Shown: positions 47,833-56,883, numbered from the stretch's first letter. The stretch is DNA of 64,000 nt from Deltaproteobacteria bacterium HGW-Deltaproteobacteria-15 (GCA_002840535.1 PHBH01000010.1:248001-312000), one strand, 5' to 3'. Notes: generated from the sequence alone by a model not told the origin. Made by a program: numbers and translations.

Positions 47833-49485
47833 TCAAACCCTTATGGGCTTCTTCTCCTTACCTATTCTTCTCCGTTCCTCATCCCTGATTTCGCGCCTGA
47901 GGAGTTTCCCCACTTTCGATTTCGGAAGCATGTCCCTGAACTCGATGTACTGCGGGATCTTGTACTCGGCCAGCCTCTCCTTGCAAAACCGGGTGAGCTC
48001 CGATCCGCTGACCCCGCGGACGTCCTCCTTCAGCACCACGATGGCTTTGATGCGCTCTCCTACCTTGGGGTCCGGAACACCGATCACGCATGCCCCGACC
48101 ACCGCAGGGTGGTCCTGGAGGACCGCTTCTATCTCAGAGCAGGAGACCCGGTATCCTTTGCACTTGATGACGTCGGCGCTGCGGTCCAGGTAGAAAAGCT
48201 CGCCGTTCTCCATCCGAACGAAGTCGTTCATCCGGTACCAGATCTTGCCGTCAATCTCCACGTAGGAGGCGGCTGTTTCTTCCGGCCGGTTCCAGTAGCC
48301 CTTGGATATGAAATCGGAGGTCACCAGGAGCTCCCCGGCGGCGCCAGGAGGAACCTCTTTCAGGGTTTCCGGGTCGACGATGCGGGTCTCACGAGAGGGC
48401 AAAGGGGCGCCAACGCTCCCCGGCATGGGTGGTCGATCCAGTGGGCTCATGGCCGCAAATCCCACCTCGGTCGCGCCGTAAGCCTGGTAAATGGGGACAT
48501 GGAAGCGGCTCTTCCAGCGATTGAAGACCTCGAGAGGCAGCACATCCCCGCCGCTCCAGCAGTACTTCAGGGAGCCGAGATCGTAGGAGGCGAGCCGGTC
48601 GTTCTCGAGGATCATGCGGTAGAGGGTGGGAGCGCCGAGAAACAGAGTCCCTTTGTGACGTTCGATCGCATGCAGGACAGAGTCGACCTGCGGAATGGGC
48701 ATGAGAACCGCCGTGTTGCCCTTGGTGAGGACCATCCCCAGGATGATTCCCTGCGCGAGCTGGTGGAAGAGGGGATTGACCATCAGAAACACCTCATTCC
48801 CCTCTCCGATGTGTCCCTCACCGAGCGCACGGATCTCGTTCACAAAGGAGACCATGCCCGCATGGGTGGCGATACAGCCCTTGGGAAACCCGGTGGTGCC
48901 GCCTGTGTAGAGGATATAGCTGAGGTGTTTGTAAGGGTCGATCTCCAGTCGTGGAGGAGAGGGCGGGTACTTCCGGAGAAGCCTCCTGAAAGGGTAAATG
49001 TTCGGTCCTTTCTCGAAAAGCCCGCTGGGGACCTTGTCGAAGAGAAATCCGAAGAGCCGCTTATAGGCAGGGAGCATGTCGACGTAGGTCGTGATCACCG
49101 CCCTTTTCAGGCAGGTGTCGGAAAAGACCTCCCTGATGTAACGGAAATTGGTGTCGAGGCAGAGGACCGTTTCGGCGCCGCTGTCGTTGATGAGGTAGCG
49201 GATCTCATGCGGTGTGTAGATCGGGGAGACAGGCACGGGAACGGCCCCCGCCTGTTGAGCGCCGAAATACCCGATGAGAAACTGGGGACAGTTGGGGAGA
49301 TAGAGCATGACCTTGTCCCCGCTCTTCACCCCAAGATCATGAAGGGCCGTGGCAAAGATGTCGACCAGGGTCCGGATCTTCTTGTAGGAGAACTTCTCCC
49401 CCAGATAGATGAGAGCCGTCTTTTCGGGATGCTTTTCGCATGCCCTGTGAAAGCCGGCAATGACGAGCTCTCCGGCACTATGCAT
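47833..49485 (-). CDS. Acyl-CoA ligase (AMP-dependent)
   Basis: A 550-residue adenylate-forming enzyme that makes acyl-CoA from a carboxylic acid, ATP and CoA. The P-loop is YTGGTTGFPKGCIATH near residue 200; the adenylation core YGATEVGFAAMSP, the hinge YLDRSADVIKCKGYRVS and the catalytic lysine region PKSKVGKLLRRE are complete. Unlike the two DhbE-like ligases, this one is of the general fatty/aromatic-acid type. It lies downstream of the livKHMGF genes on the same strand (gap about 380 bases), suggesting that it activates what the transporter imports. The substrate cannot be read. Confidence 0.9.
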   Translation of the reverse strand: MHSAGELVIAGFHRACEKHPEKTALIYLGEKFSYKKIRTLVDIFATALHDLGVKSGDKVMLYLPNCPQFLIGYFGAQQAGAVPVPVSPIYTPHEIRYLINDSGAETVLCLDTNFRYIREVFSDTCLKRAVITTYVDMLPAYKRLFGFLFDKVPSGLFEKGPNIYPFRRLLRKYPPSPPRLEIDPYKHLSYILYTGGTTGFPKGCIATHAGMVSFVNEIRALGEGHIGEGNEVFLMVNPLFHQLAQGIILGMVLTKGNTAVLMPIPQVDSVLHAIERHKGTLFLGAPTLYRMILENDRLASYDLGSLKYCWSGGDVLPLEVFNRWKSRFHVPIYQAYGATEVGFAAMSPLDRPPMPGSVGAPLPSRETRIVDPETLKEVPPGAAGELLVTSDFISKGYWNRPEETAASYVEIDGKIWYRMNDFVRMENGELFYLDRSADVIKCKGYRVSCSEIEAVLQDHPAVVGACVIGVPDPKVGERIKAIVVLKEDVRGVSGSELTRFCKERLAEYKIPQYIEFRDMLPKSKVGKLLRREIRDEERRRIGKEKKPIRV

Positions 49486-49866
49486 TCCTGATGTTCCTCG
49501 TCTTTCGTTTATCGCTCATGAAAAGAAAGAGATTTTCACCGCAGAGGCGCAGAGATCGCAGAGTGAACTCTCTTTTTTGTCTGCCGGGAGACGACGGCAG
49601 ACAAAAAGGAATTCCTCGCGATTTTGCGGCCTGGACACTTGTTAAATTAGACCCTTTCTGCGCCATCATCTGTCCCAGTGCTTAGTGGCGAAGAATAGAC
49701 AGAAAAAGTTGTTTCTCCAACATACGCGATTGAAGGATCCCGATGGGAGTCTTGCCTTTCTTCTGCGTCGCGGGAGTAATTTTCGATGCCGGTATCTCCC
49801 GGCATTGAAAAAATTGGATACTCTCTGCGTCCTCTGCGCCTCTGCGGTGAAAAAGCTCTTTAGTAC
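49486..49866. repeat. Inverted CACCGCAGAGGCGCAGAG repeats flanking a hairpin
   Basis: TTTTCACCGCAGAGGCGCAG near 49532 and its inverted form near 49835-49858 (CTCTGCGCCTCTGCGGTG) enclose about 280 bases. Inside is a perfect 13-bp hairpin with arms at 49574-49586 (TTTTTGTCTGCCG) and 49595-49607. No gene is recognisable in this gap between the ligase and livF. Confidence 0.6.
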
Positions 49867-50619
49867 TTACAACCCGAAGTAGGCCGATTTGACGTCGGGG
49901 TTGTCCATAAGTTCCTCGGAGTTCCCTTCCAGCACTGCCCCCCCGTTTTCAAGCACATACCCGTAGTCGACGATCGGGAGGATCGGCCTTGCATACTGCT
50001 CGGAAATCAGGATGGTGACTCCGGTCTCCCGGTTGATTTCCCGGACGGCCTTGACAAGCATCTCCTCCATCAGAGGGCTCAGGCCGAGGAGCGGTTCGTC
50101 AAGGAGAAGAATCCTGGGCTGGGCCATGAGCGCCCTTCCTATCGCCAGCATCTGTTGTTCACCGCCGCTCAGGAACCCCCCTTCCTTGTTCTTGAGTCTC
50201 TTGAGTTGGGGGAAGAGAGCGTAGACGTATTCGAGGGTTTTCCTGGCCTGGCTCCTTGTGGCCAGAATGGCGCCGATCCGGAGATTTTCGAGCACCGAGC
50301 TCTCCTGGAAGATCCGCCGCCTCTCAGGACAGAGGATGATCCCCTTTCTGGCCCTTTGACTGGCCTCCCAGCCTATGATCTCCGTCCCTTCGTAAAGGAT
50401 GGACCCGAAGACACTGACCCGCTCCCCGCCTTTCATCTTTTCCTTTTTCTGGATATCCAGGATGATGCCGGAGATGGTGTACATGAGGGTGGATTTCCCT
50501 GCGCTGTTGGCCCCGAAAACCCCGGTGATCACCCCTCTCGCGCACTGGAGGCCCACATTGTTCAAGGCGATGGCATTCTCGTAGAAGACCATGAGGTCTT
50601 TGATTTCGAGCGCGGTCAT
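49867..50619 (-). CDS. livF: Branched-chain amino-acid-type ABC transporter ATPase LivF
   Basis: The second ATPase of a HAAT-family importer. Walker A is GANSAGKST near residue 42, the ABC signature LSGGEQQMLAIGRALM, and Walker B ILLLDEPLLGLSP. The ATG at 50619 overlaps the stop of livG in an ATGA arrangement. Its C terminus ends with a usual NPDVKSAYFGL. It is the last gene of livKHMGF. The normal Walker A has GxNGAGKST; here it is GANSAGKST, a Ser for Gly change inside the loop. Substrates of this family include amino acids, amides and aromatic acids. Confidence 0.94.
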   Translation of the reverse strand: MTALEIKDLMVFYENAIALNNVGLQCARGVITGVFGANSAGKSTLMYTISGIILDIQKKEKMKGGERVSVFGSILYEGTEIIGWEASQRARKGIILCPERRRIFQESSVLENLRIGAILATRSQARKTLEYVYALFPQLKRLKNKEGGFLSGGEQQMLAIGRALMAQPRILLLDEPLLGLSPLMEEMLVKAVREINRETGVTILISEQYARPILPIVDYGYVLENGGAVLEGNSEELMDNPDVKSAYFGL

Positions 50620-51377
50620 GAAGTTTTCTTCTCCGTACCCCAATAGGCCTTCTTCACCATCTCGTTTTCCATGACCTCGTGGGGGATGCCCTCCGCGATC
50701 TTCTCCCCGAAGTTCATCACGATCACCTTGTCGGCCAATCGGAAGAGTTCCCTCAAACGGTGTTCGATCATGATCATGGTGATACCGTCCATCCGCAATC
50801 TCTCGAGGAGCGGGATCATGGAGGTGATTTCCGACATGCTGAGCCCGGAGAAGACCTCATCGCAGATGATCACCTCCGGCTTCAAGGCGATACACCGGGC
50901 CAGTTCCAGCCGTTTGAGGTAGCCCAGAGGAAGGGAGCCTGCTGTCTTGAAGGGGACCCGGGCGTCGCGTTCGAACCCCACCTCGTCGAGGATGTCGATC
51001 GCCACGGCATCCCTGTCCCCCAGCTTGCCTCCCCGGGACTGTCTCACCCGTGGGGAGTTCAGGGGGACGATGAGGTTCTTGAACGCGGAAAGGGTGTGAT
51101 AAGGGCGCATGACCTGGAAGGTCCTCGTGAGCCCGAGATTTGCGATCTTGTGGGGAGGAAGCCCGGTGATCTCTTTTCCTTTGAAAAAAACCTGGCCTGT
51201 GTCGGGCCGCACGAAACCGCTGATCAGGTTGACCAGGGTCGTTTTGCCCGACCCGTTGGGGCCGATCACGCCCAGGATCTCCCCCTCCATGAGCGAAAAA
51301 TGGACGCTCCGGATGGCCTGGACCCCGCCAAAGGCCTTGGAGAGCTTTCGCACTTCGAGAATGCACTCCCCTGACAT
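50616..51377 (-). CDS. livG: Branched-chain amino-acid-type ABC transporter ATPase LivG
   Basis: The first ATPase of the importer (253 residues): Walker A GPNGSGKTTLVNLISGF near residue 38, the family segment LGLTRTFQVMRPYHTLSAFKNL, and Walker B PEVIICDEVFSGLS. The signature loop is altered: LSGGQ is replaced by the PLGYLKRLELARCIAL stretch, so the usual LSGGQ is lost, which is seen in some LivG-like proteins as LPYGxQRRLEIARAL. It lies between livM and livF with overlapping or nearly touching ends, so the four downstream genes are one transcript. Confidence 0.93.
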   Translation of the reverse strand: MSGECILEVRKLSKAFGGVQAIRSVHFSLMEGEILGVIGPNGSGKTTLVNLISGFVRPDTGQVFFKGKEITGLPPHKIANLGLTRTFQVMRPYHTLSAFKNLIVPLNSPRVRQSRGGKLGDRDAVAIDILDEVGFERDARVPFKTAGSLPLGYLKRLELARCIALKPEVIICDEVFSGLSMSEITSMIPLLERLRMDGITMIMIEHRLRELFRLADKVIVMNFGEKIAEGIPHEVMENEMVKKAYWGTEKKTS

Positions 51378-51379
51378 GG

Positions 51380-52390
51380 CTATACCTCTTCCCAGTGCTC
51401 GTACTGTTCGTACTTTCTCTGGAGATAATTCATCAATCCCTCGGGTTTGTAGAGCATGAAACCGATGAGGATCAGGCAGTAGAGGACCACCCGGAGCTGT
51501 CCGAAACCCCTGAGCGCCTCGGACATCGGCGTGAGAATGAAGGCCCCGAGCACCGGTCCGACCAGGGATCCCATTCCCCCCATGACAGTAGCGGCTATGG
51601 GCAGGATTGAAAAATCCATGGCAAAGAGGGAGAGTCCCAGCCAGCCGTAGAGGTGGCTCAGGTAAGCCCCGCTGAAGCAGCCGATCAGCGCGGCGATGAA
51701 GACCGCGCGCGTTTTGTAGGCAGTGACATTGATCCCGGAGGCGCGAACAGCCTGGTCATTGTCCTTGATCCCCCGGAGGATCACCCCGATGTCCTCGCTC
51801 ACCAGCCTCCGCATGGCAAAGAGTGCGACGAGCACCACCCCGATAATCAGGTAGACCTCCACCCAGATGTTCGGGAAGGAGTCGAGCCCGGTGATTCCTT
51901 CCGTGCTCCCGAAAATGCCGAGTGCGATGATGATGAAGACCGCAAAGAGAGGGAACATGAAGCTGACGATTGCGAAATAGATCCCCCGCAGCCTGAGACA
52001 CGGCAGAAGGATCAGTGTGCAGATGGCGGCCCCAAAGACGGTTGCCAGGGGGATCGTCACCAGGGCGGGCCAGCCAAAGTGGGAGTTGAGAAGGCCGGAT
52101 ATATACCCGCCGGTGCCTATAAAGAGCGCCCCTCCGAGACAGACGAGCCCCGCGTATTCGGCGAGAAAATCGAATCCGAGCGCAAGAAGGGCGAAAATCC
52201 CGGCCGAGCAAAGCACCCTCTGCCAATACATATCCAGCACCAGGGGAAGGGCCGCGAGGATCAGAATCAGCCCGAGTCTCGGGGCGATGAGATACCCCAT
52301 CTCGCTCCAGGAAGAGAGGGCGTAGAGCCCGCCGGTCCGGACCTTGATGCTCCTGTCGAGCCTTTTTCTTCTTCTTTCCTTCACAGCCAA
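51380..52390 (-). CDS. livM: ABC transporter inner-membrane permease LivM
   Basis: One of two membrane-spanning subunits (336 residues, about ten helices). The typical LivM features are AGLVCLGGALFIGTGGYISGLL near residue 80 and the EAA-like loop ALRGFGQLRVV near the C terminus; the central cytosolic loop ILRGIKDNDQAVRASGINVTAYK is the contact with the ATPase. The N terminus has 25 extra residues, mostly basic (KERRRKRLDRSIKV). Its start is five bases from the stop of livH. Confidence 0.93.
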   Translation of the reverse strand: MAVKERRRKRLDRSIKVRTGGLYALSSWSEMGYLIAPRLGLILILAALPLVLDMYWQRVLCSAGIFALLALGFDFLAEYAGLVCLGGALFIGTGGYISGLLNSHFGWPALVTIPLATVFGAAICTLILLPCLRLRGIYFAIVSFMFPLFAVFIIIALGIFGSTEGITGLDSFPNIWVEVYLIIGVVLVALFAMRRLVSEDIGVILRGIKDNDQAVRASGINVTAYKTRAVFIAALIGCFSGAYLSHLYGWLGLSLFAMDFSILPIAATVMGGMGSLVGPVLGAFILTPMSEALRGFGQLRVVLYCLILIGFMLYKPEGLMNYLQRKYEQYEHWEEV

Positions 52391-52394
52391 GCCG

Positions 52395-53279
52395 TTACAC
52401 CCTTTCTTCGATCTCCTTCTGCTTACCGAGCAGGCCGGACGGCCTGAGCAGGAGTATCAGAATGATCGTCCCAACCAGCACGACCGATTCCCACAATGCC
52501 CCGAAGAGCGCGGTACTGATCTTCATGGCAAAGCCGATGACGAAAGATGCCAGGATCGCCCCTCCCCAACTCCCCAGCCCGCCGATGATGCAGACCGCCA
52601 GGGCATAGATGAGAACCCTGTATCCCGCTTCGGCCGCGATATTGCCAAGGGGGAGGATGGTGACCGCCGCCAATCCCGCGAGGGCGGAACCGATGGCGAG
52701 CGAGATCATGGCCGTGCGGTCGGAGTGAACGCCGAGCATCATGGCGGCCCGCTCATCCTGCGCAATGGCCCTGAGGGAGAGCCCGGTCTTTGTGTAATGG
52801 GTGAAGAGCCAGAGGAGCAGGACAACGGAAACCCCGGTCCCGACGATGATCAGGCGTTGGTAATCCACAAAAACATCGCCAATCTGGATCTTCCCTTCCA
52901 CGAAGGGGGGCAGAGCGTAGAACGGACCGATGAACCCTTTGAATCCGGCGATGCCCTGCATGCGGAGTCCTTCCAGGATGATCAGGCTCACGGCAAAAGA
53001 GGCGATGATCTCGGAAGTGGCCATACCCCTTAGCCGGATCAGCACCACCCGGTAGATCAGGAGGCCGACGACCGCCGATATGGCAATGGAGATGAATATC
53101 GCGAGTGCGTAGTTCAACTTCAGATCGTTCACGAGAGACCACGTGAAAAATCCGACCAGCACATAGATGGATCCGTGGGCGAAGTTGGGGACACGGCTTA
53201 CACCGTAAACCAGGGTGAAGCCCACGGCGATGAGCGCGAAAACAATGCTGTTCACGGTTCCGTAGATCAGGATTTCCAT
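52395..53279 (-). CDS. livH: ABC transporter inner-membrane permease LivH
   Basis: The second membrane subunit (294 residues, about eight helices). The N terminus MEILIYGTVNSIVFALIAVG and FTLVYGVSRVPNFAHGSIYVL is diagnostic for LivH, and the ATPase contact AIAQDERAAMMLGVHSDRT is at about residue 170. The length is normal. It lies 200 bases downstream of livK; the gap contains repeats of CACGAAG and GTTTACTGC types, but both genes point the same way. Confidence 0.94.
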   Translation of the reverse strand: MEILIYGTVNSIVFALIAVGFTLVYGVSRVPNFAHGSIYVLVGFFTWSLVNDLKLNYALAIFISIAISAVVGLLIYRVVLIRLRGMATSEIIASFAVSLIILEGLRMQGIAGFKGFIGPFYALPPFVEGKIQIGDVFVDYQRLIIVGTGVSVVLLLWLFTHYTKTGLSLRAIAQDERAAMMLGVHSDRTAMISLAIGSALAGLAAVTILPLGNIAAEAGYRVLIYALAVCIIGGLGSWGGAILASFVIGFAMKISTALFGALWESVVLVGTIILILLLRPSGLLGKQKEIEERV

Positions 53280-53319
53280 GTGCCCAGGCCCCCGGTTATT
53301 TCATGTCCCTCGTGGTGAA

Positions 53320-53479
53320 GACAAAACAGGAGATCTCACCACGAAGGGCACGAAGATGACGGAGTTGGAAAGATGTCAACAGGACTGATCCGCACCGGCC
53401 GTTGCCGGCGCTGCGGGGCGCGTTCGCGGATCAGTGACTGTGGTCCGGCTGCTTACTGTTTACTGCTTACTGCGTACTT
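53320..53479. repeat. CACCACGAAGGGCACGAAG and TTTACTGCTTACTG repeats
   Basis: The gap between livH and livK has a CACGAAG-type unit near 53338-53360 and the tandem TTACTGTTTACTGCTTACTGCG at 53450-53475. The minus-strand form AGCAGTAAACAGTAA of the second unit also occurs at the ends of uvrA and pdxA. It follows the livK stop codon directly. Confidence 0.6.
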
Positions 53480-54760
53480 TTACTTCTTGAGCCATGGCGG
53501 CATCTTGATTTTACCGGTGGCGGCAACCTCTGGGAACACTTGCACCCGTTCGCCGTCCTGCCACTGGACCCAGCATCCGAGGACGCTCTCCTTGGGATCG
53601 TATCCGTAGACCACCTGGTGGTTCTTGTCGAAACGCAGGGTCCCCCGAACCACGGGGAGATTGGTCTTCTCGATGGCGGCGATCAAAGCGTCTTTGTCAA
53701 GCGACCCTGCCCGCTCTATCGCATCTTTCAATACGAACAGTGCTTCATAGGCGCTCACACAGCCGGTGCTCCGGGGCGGGACTCCCCAGCGTTTCTTGAA
53801 GTTCTCGTAGAAGACATTGGCCAATGGGGTTGCCTTGGTGGGTACGTTCCCTGTCTCGGAGAGGGTGACCACCGTGTAGGCCCCTTTGCCGTTCGTGGCC
53901 TTCCAGAAGCCGGGGTCTTCGGCCGCGCCGATGAAGCCGATGGGGAGGGCAGGGACCTCCATGTCGGCCCACTGTTTCATGAGGATGGAGGTCTCCGGCG
54001 CATAGGCCCAGATGAAGAGGACCTGGGCCCCGGATTTCTTGCAATCCGAAAGGGCTGCCGAGTAGTCGGTGGCGCCGATGGGATGCTTATCCTGTCCCAC
54101 GATCTTCCACCCGTCTTTGACGGCGAGCTCTTCTACGATCTTCGCCGCACCCCGACACATGGCGCTGTCGTCGATCGAGATGAACATCTTGTCAAAGCCG
54201 TGCTCCGCCTTGATTTTGTGGAGGAGGTCTATGGCCTCTTTGATGTACCATTTCACGCTCCCGCTTTCCCGAAAGGAGTAGCGATACTTTTCGATGTTGT
54301 CCCCTACTTTTTTATCCCACCCGGGCGTGTAGCAGCCGATGGAGACCATGTCTATCGCCTTGTACTTGGCATAGAGGTCGATGGCTGCCATGCCGCATTC
54401 CGACATGCACGGCCCCCCGGCAACGAGATCGACCTTCTTCTGGAGGATCAGTTTTTCTATGGCGAGGAGCACCTCGCTGGTCGGCACGCCCGGTTCTTCG
54501 TCACGGGTGTCGATGATTTCGAGTTGCAGGGGGTGCATCTTCCCGCCCATTTTGATCCCGCCGGCGGCGTTGATCTCCTCCGCGGCAAGGATCATGCCCC
54601 GCTCCCCGTTCTGGCCGTAGGCGCTTGCCCTCGGGACAGGGGCCCCGATAACGATGGGTTTCCCCTTCTCGGCGCAAAACGCCTGAGACGGAGTGAAACC
54701 GACTGACATGAAGATGATTGCACTGAACACCCAAACGACCGGAGACAACTTGCTTTTCAC
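53480..54760 (-). CDS. livK: ABC transporter substrate-binding protein LivK-type
   Basis: The periplasmic ligand-binding protein (426 residues) of the importer. The signal peptide is MKSKLSPVVWVFSAIIFMSVG followed by a cleavage site near QAFCA, and a Cys just beyond could be a lipoprotein or export residue. The domain begins PIVIGAPVPRASAYGQNGE. The gene uses GTG at 54760, preceded by AAAGGAGGATGCC. It is the first gene of livKHMGF. Ligands of the family are branched-chain amino acids, amides, urea and aromatic acids; with a ligase nearby an organic acid is possible. Confidence 0.92.
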   Translation of the reverse strand: MKSKLSPVVWVFSAIIFMSVGFTPSQAFCAEKGKPIVIGAPVPRASAYGQNGERGMILAAEEINAAGGIKMGGKMHPLQLEIIDTRDEEPGVPTSEVLLAIEKLILQKKVDLVAGGPCMSECGMAAIDLYAKYKAIDMVSIGCYTPGWDKKVGDNIEKYRYSFRESGSVKWYIKEAIDLLHKIKAEHGFDKMFISIDDSAMCRGAAKIVEELAVKDGWKIVGQDKHPIGATDYSAALSDCKKSGAQVLFIWAYAPETSILMKQWADMEVPALPIGFIGAAEDPGFWKATNGKGAYTVVTLSETGNVPTKATPLANVFYENFKKRWGVPPRSTGCVSAYEALFVLKDAIERAGSLDKDALIAAIEKTNLPVVRGTLRFDKNHQVVYGYDPKESVLGCWVQWQDGERVQVFPEVAATGKIKMPPWLKK

Positions 54761-55055
54761 GGCATCCTCCTTTGGTATGCGGTTGTAAGAAAAGAACCTG
54801 ACTACGCCCGAGCCCCATGAAACAGTAATCAGGGGGCGTCAATAGTTTTGTCTTCTCCGCATGTGCGGAAACATACCAGATGCAATGGGTTCGTGAACAA
54901 TCTCTGAGACAGGATTCGGGTGGAGAGAGCCTCTGCTTTCGAACGGTTCCACTGGAAAAAAAAACATGTCGCTCTTTTAGTAGATCGGGTTAGGGGGGAA
55001 ATTACCGGCCAACGACTTATTCCGAGGGCAATCTACAATGAGAGGGAAGAGGGTG
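54761..55055. other. Gap upstream of livK
   Basis: About 295 bases between livK and the end of the alkA-like gene. It should hold the livK promoter, but I see no clear elements, repeats or coding sequence. Confidence 0.3.
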
Positions 55056-55739
55056 TCAAGAAAAGGCTGCAGGGGAGGGGGCATCGTACCGGCCGCGGGC
55101 GGCCAGATAGTGTGCCCACAAAATCCGCGCCGCGACCGAGCGCCAGGGGGCCCAGCCGCTCGTCAAGTCTTGCTGCTCCTCTCTTGTCGGAAGAGCACGC
55201 AACCGTTTCACTTCGAAAAGCGCAGCCGCCAGCGCCAGGTCGCCCTGTGGCCAAACGTCCGGACGCCGCAGCGCCGTGATGTAGTAGATGTCAACGCTCC
55301 AGGGTCCAAGCCCCGGGACGGCCAGAAGGGCCAGGCGGCCGGCATCATCAGGGCCGCGGGCGGCTGCGGCGAGGTCGAGGTCTCCTTTCAGGATCAAAGC
55401 GGCCAGCCCATGGCAGTAGGCGGCCTTCTGCCTGGTCAGTCCGAGTTTCCTCAGCCCGTCCACCTTCAGTTCATGAATACCCCTTGCCGTCATGCCGCCG
55501 ATATGGGCGTGGATCCTTCTATACATTGTACGCGCAGCGGCCAGCGACACCTGCTGTTCCAGGATGATCTGCACGAGGGCGGGAAAGCCGGGTCGTCGTC
55601 CCCAAAGGGGAGGCTCGCCCAGCCGATTGAGAATGCGGGCGAGATCGGCATCAATTTCCGCCAACGCCTGCGCGCCACGACTGAGAGATGCGCGGGTGAG
55701 GGCGCGGGAGGTCGAACACTGTGTGCCTGGTGGAGACAT
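55056..55739 (-). CDS. alkA: DNA-3-methyladenine glycosylase II-type (HhH-GPD)
   Basis: A 227-residue base-excision glycosylase for alkylated purines. The helix-hairpin-helix is LLAVPGLGPWSVDIYY at residues 138-153, the catalytic Asp167 follows in WPQGDLALAAAL, and the entry segment is VQIILEQQVS. Its composition is markedly more GC- and Ala/Arg-rich than its neighbours, which suggests recent transfer. The start is uncertain as the ATG at 55739 lacks a strong ribosome-binding site. No other repair genes are adjacent. Confidence 0.87.
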   Translation of the reverse strand: MSPPGTQCSTSRALTRASLSRGAQALAEIDADLARILNRLGEPPLWGRRPGFPALVQIILEQQVSLAAARTMYRRIHAHIGGMTARGIHELKVDGLRKLGLTRQKAAYCHGLAALILKGDLDLAAAARGPDDAGRLALLAVPGLGPWSVDIYYITALRRPDVWPQGDLALAAALFEVKRLRALPTREEQQDLTSGWAPWRSVAARILWAHYLAARGRYDAPSPAAFS

Positions 55740-55911
55740 CGCATTAATTCCTGAATACAGTTTAGCTCGACAACCCCTGCAAGCTCAAGTCTGGAGTTCA
55801 TGGTGTGGATTCAGTTTGAAAGTGGAGCCAAGACCCTCGAAGGCTTTTCCCTTGAGGCAGGACGCTTCCTTATCCTATATTTAAAAGATCAACCCCCGAG
55901 GAGGTCCGGCA

Positions 55912-56658
55912 ATGACTCAATACAAAATCCATCCAATGGCAATGGGATCCAAGGTCTTCGACAAAGGCATGATGACCTATCAATTCGGTTACGGGACTCC
56001 TTATACGATTCCTATCTATTGCTGGTACCTGGAAGGGGGAGACCGGAGGATTCTGGTGGATACCGGAGAGATGGGGCCCATCCGCTCGGAGGATAGGGAG
56101 CGCTCCATCGGCGGCCGCATTTACACCTTTGAAGAAGGGCTCGCCAAATGGGGAATGAAACCGGAGGATATCGACGTGGTCATCCATACGCATCTCCACA
56201 ATGACCACTGCGAGAACGATTCCAAGTGCGCCAATGCCAGGTTCTATGTCCACGAAAAGGAGCTCAAACGGATCCATGACCCGCATCCGCTCGACATCCG
56301 CTACAACGAGGAATTTGTTCTGGATGTGGAGGAGAACGGACAGATCGCGCGCGTCACGGAAGATATGGAGATCCTGCCGGGAATTCGTGTGGTGCATACT
56401 CCCGCCCATACCGAAGGAGGGATGACGGTCCTGATAGACACGCCCTCGGGCAACGCGGCCATCACGGGCTTTTGCGTCATCATGGAGAATTTCAATCCTC
56501 CAAAGCAAATAAGGGCCATGGAGATGGAGGTCATCCCTCCCGGTACTCCTGTGAATGTTTACGAGTCCTATGATATCATGATGAGGGTAAAAGGCATGGC
56601 CGATATTCTCCTGCCTCTACACGAGCCGGCATTCGCTTCGATGGAGACGATTCCGTGA
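55912..56658 (+). CDS. Metallo-beta-lactamase-fold hydrolase (lactonase-like)
   Basis: A 248-residue protein. The metal motif HTHLHNDH is near residue 97, and the third His is in VVHTPAHTEGG near 165. The bridging Asp that normally follows (in a GD pair) is absent here: NAAITGFCVIMENF, with Phe-Cys in its place. The C-terminal His is in LLPLHEP. The overall layout is that of the AHL-lactonase branch. Loss of the bridging Asp could mean one-metal use or another reaction. It is followed by a small Cys-rich protein gene on the same strand. Confidence 0.86.
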   Translation: MTQYKIHPMAMGSKVFDKGMMTYQFGYGTPYTIPIYCWYLEGGDRRILVDTGEMGPIRSEDRERSIGGRIYTFEEGLAKWGMKPEDIDVVIHTHLHNDHCENDSKCANARFYVHEKELKRIHDPHPLDIRYNEEFVLDVEENGQIARVTEDMEILPGIRVVHTPAHTEGGMTVLIDTPSGNAAITGFCVIMENFNPPKQIRAMEMEVIPPGTPVNVYESYDIMMRVKGMADILLPLHEPAFASMETIP

Positions 56659-56686
56659 TCGCAAAAGATGAACGGGAGGTATATCT

Positions 56687-56854
56687 ATGAACCGCTGTGA
56701 AAAGTGCAGCTTCAGGGCAAAGTATGACAGGAATCCCCGCTCCATTCTGGGTCGAATATGGAAATGGCACACCCGATGGTGTCCGGGTTGGAAAGCCTAC
56801 ATCGGTTCTTTGGCAGCGGAAGAGCGGGAGAAGGTGTTGAAGCGTTATCGGTAA
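56687..56854 (+). CDS. 55-residue Cys/Trp-rich small protein
   Basis: A short gene starting ATG 56687 after GGGAGG: MNRCEKCSFRAKYDRNPRS, then GRIWKWHTRWCPGW and EEREKVLKRYR. One CxxC pair near the N terminus and a later Cys with a conserved-looking His (WHTRWCPGW) suggest a small zinc or iron site. It starts 28 bases after the MBL gene and should be co-transcribed. I recall similar short proteins in anaerobic deltaproteobacteria but cannot name the family. The stop codon falls in a tandem 18-base duplication. Confidence 0.65.
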   Translation: MNRCEKCSFRAKYDRNPRSILGRIWKWHTRWCPGWKAYIGSLAAEEREKVLKRYR

Positions 56855-56883
56855 GATTATACCAATCGGTAAGATTATACCAA
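56848..56883. repeat. Tandem duplication of 18 bases
   Basis: TCGGTAAGATTATACCAA occurs twice in a row (56848-56865 and 56866-56883). It covers the stop codon of the small Cys-rich gene. A unit like GGTAAGATTATACC is itself palindromic-looking. Confidence 0.75.

Noticed and set aside
49574-49607. Intrinsic terminator
   Set aside because: The T-run is on the 5' side of the stem and the A-run on the 3' side, the reverse of a terminator on both strands.
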